Shown here piece by piece: positions 1 to 5,279 of a stretch of DNA of 5,631 bases; within the stretch, counting starts at the first letter, position 1, and the number at the start of each line of letters is the position of its first letter. The DNA comes from Steroidobacteraceae bacterium (lineage in GTDB: Bacteria; Pseudomonadota; Gammaproteobacteria; Steroidobacterales; Steroidobacteraceae). A program made the position numbers and the translations under genes. The notes beneath the pieces were generated by a model. It was given only the letters and a program-made list of their open reading frames with translations, searched no databases and was not told the DNA's origin. The DNA is taken from NCBI GenBank assembly GCA_023253235.1, contig JALRHE010000114.1, positions 1 to 5,631 of the forward strand. The letters are read 5' to 3'.

Positions 1-72
1 ATCAGCTATAGTTTCGCCAATGTGCGCATCAGCTACACCCACAAGTGCCACAATGTCACCCGCTCCCGCTTC
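1..72 (-). other. TypA/BipA-like GTPase fragment fused in frame to the TolC reading frame
   Basis: Read on the minus strand in the TolC frame, the last ~23 codons give AGAGDIVALVGVADAHIGET followed by IAD. This resembles domain II of ribosome-associated translational GTPases, above all TypA/BipA, where a stretch of the form AGDIVAxxGxxDxxIGET is well conserved; EF-G and LepA have looser versions. It bears no resemblance to the coiled-coil region that should follow NGAITE in a TolC protein. Codons also change: only 8 of the last 24 end in G or C (hand count), while the TolC part strongly prefers G/C. I infer that the window edge is a chimeric join, either an assembly artefact or a real rearrangement, with the breakpoint near 65-75. 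The family match is from memory of conserved motifs, and the fragment is short. Confidence 0.6.
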
Positions 73-771
73 GGTGATCGCGCCGTTACGAAACAGCGAT
101 TCGTTGATACGCAGATTTTCTTGCAACAAGGCGCGACTGGCAGCGACGATGTCGGTACTGCGACTCGCGCGCAGCCAGTCGAGGTATCCGACCGACACAT
201 CCCGCCGCAGACGCTGTTCGAGGGCGAGCCTGGCGTAACTCGTCGCTTCCATCACAGCGCGCTGCGCACGCACGGCTGCCGGGATGGCCGGTGCGAACAG
301 GGGCTGGCGCAGGCTGATCCGCGAGTCTTGCTCCCGTTCTCGCTGTAGCAGGAAGCGGGGATCCTCGATGCTGCCGAAGCGCGGAGCCTTGCCATCGGCG
401 AGCAACAGTTCGTTCAGGGTCGTGTAGACCGGGTTGAAGGCCGCTGCGAGCGGCAGCGAGACTTCGCGGCCGCCCTCGGCACGGGTATAGCGGGCGCTCA
501 GGCTGGCTTCCGGAAAGAAACGCGCCCGAGCGGCTGCGAGCAACGCCTGACTACGTTCGACTTCGAGACCGGCCGATTGCAACGCGAGGTTCGACCGCAG
601 GGCTTCGGCTACGTAGGCATTGAGCACCTCGGCGACGGTTCGTTCGGTCCGGGTTGGCAGGGTCGCTGCCGCTTCGAGAGTCGGTCCCGCAATCGAACCC
701 GCCGATGCGTTGGCGCTCCCGAGCGCCGTGGCGAGCAGTGCGACGCAGAGGCGCGAGGCCCGATCTTTCAT
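1..771 (-). CDS. TolC-family outer-membrane efflux protein, N-terminal part (3' end cut by the window and by an apparent chimeric join)
   Basis: The reading frame opens with ATG at 771 and stays open to the window edge (257 residues visible). Residues 1-24 look like a Sec signal peptide: MKDR, a hydrophobic stretch around VALLATALG, then small residues (SANASA). After it comes the first half of an OEP/TolC repeat: VAEVLNAYVAEALRSNLALQ near residues 46-65, the periplasmic helix with RSQALLAAARARFFPEASLS near 73-92, a beta-barrel stretch, and a second long helix containing YLDWLRASRSTDIVAASRAL and ENLRINESLFRNGAITE, ending near residue 234. TolC proteins form trimeric exit ducts for RND or ABC efflux pumps and usually have 420-490 residues, so only about half is here. 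The start overlaps the tetR stop (ATGA), with no clear ribosome site of its own, so it is probably translated by coupling and repressed by the TetR protein. From about residue 235 the sequence is no longer TolC-like. Confidence 0.85.
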   Translation of the reverse strand, partial: MKDRASRLCVALLATALGSANASAGSIAGPTLEAAATLPTRTERTVAEVLNAYVAEALRSNLALQSAGLEVERSQALLAAARARFFPEASLSARYTRAEGGREVSLPLAAAFNPVYTTLNELLLADGKAPRFGSIEDPRFLLQREREQDSRISLRQPLFAPAIPAAVRAQRAVMEATSYARLALEQRLRRDVSVGYLDWLRASRSTDIVAASRALLQENLRINESLFRNGAITEAGAGDIVALVGVADAHIGETIAD

Positions 772-1439
772 GACCGAAGCACCGAGGGGCTTGCGATAGC
801 GCGGGCGGCAAACACGAAGCCCTGCTCGATGAGTTCGACCTGACTCACCCCGGCCGACTCGAGACTGCCCGATTTGTGTTGGGTGAGTTGCAGCACCCCG
901 TGCATCAGCCCCCAAAGGGTCAGACCCAGCAGCGCCGAAGGACCGGCATCGGGGCGGATGGAGCCATCGGCTTTGCCACGCTCGATGGCCTCGACGAGGA
1001 TGTTCTGCAGCTCATCGCCTGCCTTAAGGGAGACCTCCAGCGAGGGGTCATCGGCGATCGGGGTGTGGGCTTCGACCTGCGCCAGTGCATCGAACAGAGT
1101 GGGGTGGTCGGACGCAAAGCGGACGTAGGCTCGACCGCAGGCCTCGACTTGTTTGTAGCCCTGGGTCTCGGCGGCGACGGCCGCGTTGAACCGCTCACGC
1201 AACACCTCGAGTGCCCGGACACACAGGCCGATCAGCAGGTCGTGCTTGTCCTTGAAGTAGACGTAGACGAGGGCGCGCGACAGACGAGCTTTACGGGCGA
1301 CCTGCTCCATCGTCATCGCATCGAAACCGACGACCCCAGCGACCTCAGCCGCGGCCTCGAGGATCTCGAGTCGGCGGCGTTCCTTTTCTTCGAGACGGCG
1401 TTCGGCGAGATAACTCATGCGGCAAATTTGCCGCGTCAT
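768..1439 (-). CDS. TetR/AcrR-family transcriptional repressor of the adjoining efflux operon
   Basis: This 223-residue protein has the TetR_N DNA-binding domain at about residues 25-71: ILEAAAEVAGVVGFDAMTME, then VARKARLSRALVYVYFKDKH, with the helix-turn-helix at roughly 43-62 and the usual YxYFxxKxxL ending. The C-terminal ~150 residues are the helical ligand-binding and dimer domain, typical in length and too variable to name a ligand. A basic/acidic arm (ERRLEEKERRR) precedes the domain. Start choice: ATG at 1439 has a weak GAG five bases upstream; GTG at 1445 and ATG at 1418 (giving MSYLAERR) are alternatives. The 1418 start would leave both nearby palindromes outside the coding region. 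The stop overlaps the tolC start by four bases, so regulator and duct are co-translated. It likely represses its own operon through the inverted repeat at 1437-1455. The inducer is unknown. Confidence 0.9.
   Translation of the reverse strand: MTRQICRMSYLAERRLEEKERRRLEILEAAAEVAGVVGFDAMTMEQVARKARLSRALVYVYFKDKHDLLIGLCVRALEVLRERFNAAVAAETQGYKQVEACGRAYVRFASDHPTLFDALAQVEAHTPIADDPSLEVSLKAGDELQNILVEAIERGKADGSIRPDAGPSALLGLTLWGLMHGVLQLTQHKSGSLESAGVSQVELIEQGFVFAARAIASPSVLRS
1419..1434. repeat. Perfect 16-bp palindrome next to the tetR start region
   Basis: GCGGCAAATTTGCCGC is perfectly self-complementary and ends one base before the internal ATG at 1418. As DNA it could be a second operator element or a site for another symmetric regulator. 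As RNA it could fold into a GCGGC stem with an AAAUUU loop right in front of that ATG. If translation starts at 1439 it encodes residues 2-7 (within MTRQICR). The role is unknown. Confidence 0.5.
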
Positions 1440-1455
1440 TGACACTCTGTCAATG
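1437..1455 (-). promoter_or_regulatory. Perfect 19-bp inverted repeat, probable TetR operator
   Basis: On the plus strand the site is CATTGACACTCTGTCAATG: two perfect 8-base arms around a 3-base centre. It lies at the 5' end of tetR, just downstream (in the tetR direction) of an A+T-rich stretch with TATATT that could serve as a -10 box; no good -35 was found. Size, symmetry and place fit an autoregulatory TetR operator. That the adjacent repressor binds it is inference. Confidence 0.65.
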
Positions 1456-1488
1456 AATATACGAACGTTTTATCTTTGGATGATTGTT
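1440..1488 (-). promoter_or_regulatory. Short azlD-tetR intergenic gap, likely tetR-tolC promoter region
   Basis: This ~49-bp gap is A+T-rich compared with its surroundings. On the minus strand it contains TATATT (1461-1456), immediately followed by the inverted repeat at 1455-1437. TTGAAA is present further upstream but too far for a standard 17-base spacer, so the -35 element is not identified. A promoter here would allow tetR-tolC to be transcribed apart from azlCD. No terminator-like hairpin was seen behind azlD, so read-through is also possible. Confidence 0.35.
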
Positions 1489-1845
1489 TCAAGCGAGCAT
1501 TGGTAGCCAGAAATGGAGCAGCCAAAAAGCGAGCATGCCGCCTGCGATTGTTCCAATGATGCTACGAGTAAGTGAAAAAATAACGATACCGATGCACCCA
1601 GCAATCAATTTGTGGTTACCGGCATCAATTCTGAGCTGTCCCTCGGCGAAGGCGAGATCGGCAGCGACGATCGCCGCGAGGGCGCAGGCGGGCGCAAATC
1701 GCAGCGCTGCCTCGACCACCGGGGGAAACTGAACCCGCGCGCCGAGCACGAACAAACTCGAGCGGGTGATGAACGTGGCGGCCGTGACCCCGAGGATCGC
1801 GAGCCACACGTATGGGTCGACAGTGTCGAACAGGTCCGTCGTCAT
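1489..1845 (-). CDS. azlD: AzlD-family small subunit of a branched-chain amino acid exporter
   Basis: This 118-residue protein has the usual AzlD length (about 100-115) and about four hydrophobic segments: VWLAILGVTAATFITRSSLF near residues 13-32, FAPACALAAIVAADLAFAEG near 50-69, then KLIAGCIGIVIFSLTRSIIG and TIAGGMLAFWLLHFWLPML to the end. The order FITR, then a Pro/Glu stretch (FPPVVEAALRFAPAC), is typical of PF05437. AzlD works with AzlC (the YgaH/YgaZ pair in E. coli) to export valine and related amino acids or analogues across the inner membrane; the substrate here is not provable from sequence. The ATG at 1845 overlaps the azlC stop (ATGA), which fixes the start; in-frame upstream sequence is only an azlC shadow. 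Oddity: codons 1-71 have about 85% G/C at third positions but codons 72-118 only about 47% (hand counts), with the break near 1633. Confidence 0.9.
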   Translation of the reverse strand: MTTDLFDTVDPYVWLAILGVTAATFITRSSLFVLGARVQFPPVVEAALRFAPACALAAIVAADLAFAEGQLRIDAGNHKLIAGCIGIVIFSLTRSIIGTIAGGMLAFWLLHFWLPMLA

Positions 1846-2564
1846 GAGGGTGCCCGTTCCGAGCTGGCGCGCCGCCGAAGTTGCTGGTCGACGAGGAGCG
1901 CAACCGCGATGCCGACGACCACGCCACAGAGCAACCCGAGACGCAGCGGCAGAGCGTGTGCCAGTACGGCGACAACCGCCGCGGCGAGCGCCCCGGCGAG
2001 CGCCGGCCACTGGCGGCAGAGGGGAACCAGCAGCGCCACGAGGGCGAGCGTACCGGCGAGCTCAAGCCCCCAACTGGCCGGGATAGCCGATGCCGCGAAG
2101 ATGCCGATCAGGGAGGACACCTGCCAGATGACCCAGTTGGCGAGCGCGCCGCCCGTGTAATAGGCGACCTTGTGCGGATGGTTCGGCTCCTGCTGGAGCA
2201 GGGTCGTGAAGCGCACGAACATGATGTCGCCGACGATGTACCCGAGCCATAGGCGGCGACCTGCCGACAGGTGGGTGAAGTGCGGTCGCAGCAGTGCCGT
2301 GTACACCACGAACCGAAGGTTCACGATGATCGCCGTTAGCGTGACTAGCCAGAGGGGGGCGAGGGTCGCGATCAGGGGCATCGCCGCCAACTGGGCGCTG
2401 CCGGCGTAGGCGAGCAGGCTCAGGATCGTCGCATCGAGGGTGCTGAGACCCGACTTGACCATGGCCACGCCGGTCACCAGCCCCCAGGCGAAGATACCGG
2501 GGCTGAGCGGTAGCAGCTCCCGCGCTCCGCGCAGGGCGGCGTCTCGGCGTGACGACTCAGACAA
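1842..2564 (-). CDS. azlC: AzlC-family permease, large subunit of a branched-chain amino acid exporter
   Basis: The product is 240 residues, the usual AzlC/YgaZ size (about 230-255), and very hydrophobic. Family signatures visible are FAWGLVTGVAMVKSGLS near the N-terminus, LLAYAGSAQLAAMPL (the AGSAQ element), IIVNLRFVVYTALLRPHF (the NLR motif), and LGYIVGDIMFVRFTTLL, followed by further membrane segments and a basic tail (DQQLRRRASSERAPS). With AzlD it should form an inner-membrane amino acid efflux system. Start: no in-frame ATG precedes the conserved region. TTG at 2564 gives MSESSRRDAALRGARELLPL, a normal AzlC N-terminus, and overlaps the DUF2237 stop by 8 bases. TTG at 2609 would add 15 residues that merely overprint the conserved DUF2237 C-terminus, though GGCGAG lies in front of it. 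The neighbours suggest one transcript DUF2237-azlC-azlD. Confidence 0.9.
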   Translation of the reverse strand: MSESSRRDAALRGARELLPLSPGIFAWGLVTGVAMVKSGLSTLDATILSLLAYAGSAQLAAMPLIATLAPLWLVTLTAIIVNLRFVVYTALLRPHFTHLSAGRRLWLGYIVGDIMFVRFTTLLQQEPNHPHKVAYYTGGALANWVIWQVSSLIGIFAASAIPASWGLELAGTLALVALLVPLCRQWPALAGALAAAVVAVLAHALPLRLGLLCGVVVGIAVALLVDQQLRRRASSERAPS

Positions 2565-2949
2565 GATCGATGGCGTGCGCTTTGAGATCGGCGAGGGCGA
2601 TGAGCTCAAGGGCTCGCCGATGGGTAGCCTTCAACAACACCTTCGGCGCTTTGCCCGCCTGCAAGGCTTCCTGCCAACGGGCGGCGCAGAGACACCAGCG
2701 ATCGCCGGGCTTCAGGCCGGGAAAACCGTAAGCCGGCTGGGGCGTGGACAGATCGTTGCCGCGCGAGCGCGAGAAGTCGAGAAACTCGGCCGTCATGACG
2801 GCACAGACGGTATGCGATCCGGTATCCCGAGATTCGGTCTCACAGCAGCCGCTGCGAAACCAACCGGTCTTGGGTGCGAGGCTGCACGGCGTCAGCGGTT
2901 CGCCGTACACATTCACCTGAGGGTTGTCGCCACCGCCGCTTCCGTCCAT
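2557..2949 (-). CDS. DUF2237 (COG3651) family protein, function unknown
   Basis: This 130-residue protein matches the family pattern along its whole length: NVYGEPLTPCSLAPKTGWFR, GCCETESRDTGSHTVCAVMT, EFLDFSRSRGNDLSTP, YGFPGLKPGDRWCLCAARW and APKVLLKATHRRALELI. It has six cysteines (about C22, C35, C36, C49, C86, C88) and His residues near 46 and 110. Conserved Cys/His of this kind could bind metal or serve redox chemistry, but no activity is established to my knowledge. There is no signal peptide or membrane segment, so it is probably cytoplasmic. ATG at 2949 puts the start a few residues before the conserved region; the frame continues open upstream, but only as antisense of feoA/feoB. It heads a likely operon with azlCD, with which it overlaps by 8 bases, and diverges from feoA. 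Confidence 0.85.
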   Translation of the reverse strand: MDGSGGGDNPQVNVYGEPLTPCSLAPKTGWFRSGCCETESRDTGSHTVCAVMTAEFLDFSRSRGNDLSTPQPAYGFPGLKPGDRWCLCAARWQEALQAGKAPKVLLKATHRRALELIALADLKAHAIDLV

Positions 2950-2973
2950 GGGGCGCAAGGGTACCGCATGGCC

Positions 2974-2981
2974 CTTATACT
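2974..2981 (+). promoter_or_regulatory. -10-like box for feoA; overlapping -10-like box on the opposite strand
   Basis: TATACT at 2976-2981 is one base from the sigma-70 -10 consensus and faces feoA; the matching -35 position (GCGCAA) is poor, which would fit an activator or weak basal promoter. Read on the minus strand, TATAAG at 2979-2974 could serve DUF2237. A start point seven bases past the plus-strand box falls at about 2988, two bases before the feoA GTG. Promoter activity is inferred. Confidence 0.4.
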
Positions 2982-2989
2982 CGCTCGTT

Positions 2990-3008
2990 GTGAATGAGAA
3001 TCTGTCAA
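2990..3008 (+). promoter_or_regulatory. Candidate Fur box over the feoA start
   Basis: GTGAATGAGAATCTGTCAA contains the core AATGAGAATC and matches the classical 19-bp Fur consensus at 11 of 19 positions when aligned by eye. It lies just downstream of the -10-like box and covers the feoA start codon, where a bound repressor would block transcription. Feo operons are commonly Fur-regulated. The match is moderate, so binding is uncertain. Confidence 0.4.
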
Positions 3009-3238
3009 CTTCGCTGCGTCCTCTGTCGGCCTTGCCGCTAGGGGAGCGGTCGGTCGTCGAGGCCATCACCGACTCGGCCGTGTTGTCGCGCCGCCTGTTG
3101 GAGATCGGTTGCATCGAAGGAGCGACGGTCGAGGTGGTCGCCGTCATGTGGCCCGGACATGATCCGCTTGCGGTGCGTATCGGTGGTTCGACCTTCGCCT
3201 TGCGCCGACAAGAAGCCGACTTGGTGATGGTGCGATGA
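2990..3238 (+). CDS. feoA: FeoA, SH3-like cytoplasmic partner of the ferrous iron transporter FeoB
   Basis: From GTG at 2990 the protein is 82 residues, the usual FeoA size (75-85). It has the family pattern LRPLSALPLGERSVVEAI, then LSRRLLEIGCIEGATVEVVA, then DPLAVRIGGSTFALRRQEAD, which is the SH3-like beta barrel of PF04023. FeoA is a small cytoplasmic protein needed for Fe(II) uptake by FeoB and is thought to interact with it. Start choice: an upstream in-frame ATG at 2924 would add 22 residues that antisense-overlap DUF2237 and lie before the -10 box, so GTG is preferred. No Shine-Dalgarno sequence precedes it, and the predicted transcript start is only about two bases upstream, so the mRNA may be effectively leaderless. 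The stop overlaps the feoB start (ATGA). Confidence 0.88.
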   Translation: MNENLSTSLRPLSALPLGERSVVEAITDSAVLSRRLLEIGCIEGATVEVVAVMWPGHDPLAVRIGGSTFALRRQEADLVMVR

Positions 3239-5079
3239 GAGTCGCGCTGATCGGTTTGCCGAACTGTGGCAAGACGGCCTTGTTCAATCGCCTGACGGGC
3301 AGTCGTCAAAAGGTGGCCAACTATCCCGGCGTCACGGTCGAACGCAAAGAGGGCGTTTTCTCGGACGCGAAGGGCGAGCGCCATCAGTTGCTCGATCTCC
3401 CGGGTCTCTACAGCTTCAAGCCGACGACACTCGACGAGGCGATCACGCGCGACGTGGCGCTCGGTCGTCTATCCGGTGAGCCACAGCCCGAATTGATCGT
3501 GCTCGTGGCCGATGCGATGCATCTCTCGCTTTCTTTGCGCCTAGCTCTCGAGGCGCGTCGTCTCGGACTACCGACGATACTCGCGATCAATCGCAGCGAT
3601 ATCGCCAGACGCAGGGGATTTCAGCTGGACCTTGCTGCGCTATCTCGTGAGCTTGGGATCCCGGTCGTCGAGACCGTAGCGACTCGACCCGGCGGAGCAG
3701 ACGCTTTGGTCGCCGCACTCGAGCAGCAAACTTGGGCGAAGCCCGATGCGGTCGAGTGGCAAGAGCCGACCGCTCTCGATGTGATCGCCGCGCATCGCGA
3801 GGTCACACGACTTTTAAAGGTTGCGCATCATCGCGAGCCCGCGCGTAGCGCTGCTGTCGCTACCGCCGATCGACTATTGCTGCACCCCGTGTTTGGCATG
3901 TTGTCATTGGCGATCATCCTCTTTCTCGTCTTCCAAGCCGTATTCAGCTGGGCCAGTTTGCCGATGGACATGATCGATGCCGGCGTTGCGAGACTCGGTG
4001 AGCTGCTGGCAACGCAGATGCCTGATGGGGCATTGCGCAGTTTGCTGATCGATGGCGTCATCGCAGGGCTTGGTAGTGTCGTGGTTTTCCTGCCGCAGAT
4101 CCTGATCCTGTTCGCATTCATCCTCGTGCTCGAAGACAGTGGTTATCTGCCGCGCGCCGCCTATCTCCTCGATCGACTCATGGGTAGCGTGGGGCTCTCC
4201 GGTCGCGCCTTCATTCCATTGCTCTCGTCGTTCGCCTGCGCGATTCCCGGAATCATGGCGACTCGTACGATCCCGAGCATTCGTGATCGCATCGCCACGA
4301 TCATGGTTGCACCGTTGATGACCTGCTCGGCACGCTTGCCGGTCTACGCGCTTTTGATCGCAGCATTCATCCCCGATCGCGACGTCGGCATTTTCAACTT
4401 GCAGGGTCTCGTGCTGTTTTCGCTCTATTTCGCCGGAGTCATTTCCGCTCTGCTGGTCGCTTACGTGCTTAAGCGTTGGCAGGGCACGAGCGACCAACAT
4501 CTGTTGATGCTGGAACTACCGGACTATCAATGGCCGAGTCCGTTGAATTTGTTAGTCGGTCTCTATGACCGAGCGCGCATATTCCTCCAGCGTGTCGGCG
4601 GCATCATTCTCGCCATGGTTGTTTTGTTGTGGTTTCTATCGACGTATCCCGCGCCGCCGCCGGGCGCTACGGCGCCGGCGATTGAGTACAGTTTTGCCGG
4701 TCAGATCGGCAAGGCGCTTGCGGTCGTGCTCGAACCCATCGGTTTCAACTGGCAGATCGCGATTGCGCTCGTGCCGGGTTTGGCTGCGCGCGAAATCGCC
4801 GTCGGCGCTCTCGGTACGGTCTATGCTCTCTCTGGTAGCGAAGAGGCGGTCACCGGTGCGCTCGCCGCCACGATTTCGGCCGAGTGGAGCTTGGCGACGG
4901 CATTGGCGTTGTTGGCGTGGTACGTGTTTGCACCGCAGTGTCTTGCGACTTTGGCCGTGGTTAAGCGCGAGACGGGCGGCTGGCGTCATCCCTTGATGAT
5001 GGCGACCTATCTTTTTGCGCTGGCTTACGTGGCTGCGTTCGTGACGTATCGTCTCACTCTGATTTTGATGGGAGCTTGA
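3235..5079 (+). CDS. feoB: FeoB, ferrous iron transporter with N-terminal GTPase domain (short form)
   Basis: The 614-residue protein starts with a G domain: G1 GLPNCGKT (7-14), G2 region with YPGVTVE (30-36), G3 DLPG (54-57), G4 NRSD (119-122; N-M-x-D is more usual) and a G5-like ATRPGG (149-154). The membrane part has both Gate motifs: GLSGRAFIPLLSSFACAIPG (320-339) running on into IMATR, MTCSARLPVY (362-371), then AREIAVGALGTVYAL (518-532) and APQCLATLAVVKRETGGW (566-583). Cysteines near 335, 364 and 569 sit where family members usually have them. FeoB moves Fe(II) into the cytoplasm across the inner membrane. E. coli FeoB has 773 residues; here the region between the G domain and the first membrane helix (about 165-215) is short, so the helical GDI/spacer domain appears reduced, and no long C-terminal tail exists. 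The frame is intact, with no sign of decay. Confidence 0.95.
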   Translation: MRVALIGLPNCGKTALFNRLTGSRQKVANYPGVTVERKEGVFSDAKGERHQLLDLPGLYSFKPTTLDEAITRDVALGRLSGEPQPELIVLVADAMHLSLSLRLALEARRLGLPTILAINRSDIARRRGFQLDLAALSRELGIPVVETVATRPGGADALVAALEQQTWAKPDAVEWQEPTALDVIAAHREVTRLLKVAHHREPARSAAVATADRLLLHPVFGMLSLAIILFLVFQAVFSWASLPMDMIDAGVARLGELLATQMPDGALRSLLIDGVIAGLGSVVVFLPQILILFAFILVLEDSGYLPRAAYLLDRLMGSVGLSGRAFIPLLSSFACAIPGIMATRTIPSIRDRIATIMVAPLMTCSARLPVYALLIAAFIPDRDVGIFNLQGLVLFSLYFAGVISALLVAYVLKRWQGTSDQHLLMLELPDYQWPSPLNLLVGLYDRARIFLQRVGGIILAMVVLLWFLSTYPAPPPGATAPAIEYSFAGQIGKALAVVLEPIGFNWQIAIALVPGLAAREIAVGALGTVYALSGSEEAVTGALAATISAEWSLATALALLAWYVFAPQCLATLAVVKRETGGWRHPLMMATYLFALAYVAAFVTYRLTLILMGA

Positions 5080-5084
5080 GCCGC

Positions 5085-5279
5085 ATGTGGCAGAACCTCA
5101 TCGTCATCGTCGCCGTCGGTGCTGCCGCCCTGTACGTCATCTGGGCGCTCGCGCCGAATTCCTTGCGCCGATGGTTGGTGGTTCGATGGGGCGGACGTTT
5201 TACTTGGCTCGCACGCCGTATCGATCGGGGAGGCTGTGCCGATTGTGCGGCACGCAGCGATACGAGGTCATCTCGATGA
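5085..5279 (+). CDS. Small single-pass membrane protein with C-terminal CxxC, in the feo operon
   Basis: From ATG at 5085 the protein is 64 residues: an N-terminal membrane segment (LIVIVAVGAAALYVIWALA), a basic stretch (NSLRRWLVVRWGGRFTWLARR), and a short tail with GGCADCAA. The layout of one helix followed by a Gly/Cys end is like the small FeoB-associated Cys-rich membrane proteins and the similar small proteins found after feoB in some gammaproteobacteria, but I cannot assign a family with certainty. It starts five bases after the feoB stop, with GGGAG about ten bases upstream of the ATG; a TTG at 5076 overlapping the feoB stop is an alternative. It may help FeoB assembly or handle Fe(II) through its two cysteines (inference). 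Its stop overlaps the next start (ATGA). Confidence 0.7.
   Translation: MWQNLIVIVAVGAAALYVIWALAPNSLRRWLVVRWGGRFTWLARRIDRGGCADCAARSDTRSSR

Noticed and set aside
22..348. Plus-strand open frame of 108 residues opposite tolC
   Set aside because: It is antisense to a clear TolC frame and shows no recognisable domain.
876..1442. Long plus-strand open frame (188 residues) opposite tetR
   Set aside because: It is the antisense shadow of a GC-rich TetR gene; no family pattern and no ribosome site.
1612..2252. Several plus-strand frames opposite azlC/azlD
   Set aside because: Very rich in Arg, Pro and Gly, as expected from antisense GC-rich DNA; the minus strand encodes well-recognised membrane proteins.
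2440..2997. Plus-strand frame of 185 residues opposite azlC and DUF2237
   Set aside because: No domain resemblance; covers two genes and the divergent promoter region.
3003..3008. Perfect TTGACA on the minus strand as a -35 box for DUF2237
   Set aside because: The nearest -10-like box (TATAAG, 2979-2974) is 23 bases away, too far for a standard promoter. TTGACAGA also equals a half-site of the repeat at 1437-1455, but the second arm is missing.
2950..3384. N-terminal extension of the DUF2237 frame into feoA/feoB
   Set aside because: The frame stays open by chance; the extension is antisense of conserved FeoA and the FeoB G domain, and DUF2237 homology begins only after the ATG at 2949.
3904..4500. 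Minus-strand frame of 198 residues inside feoB, rich in Asp, Gln and Arg
   Set aside because: Composition is the typical mirror of hydrophobic membrane-coding sequence; feoB is unambiguous here.
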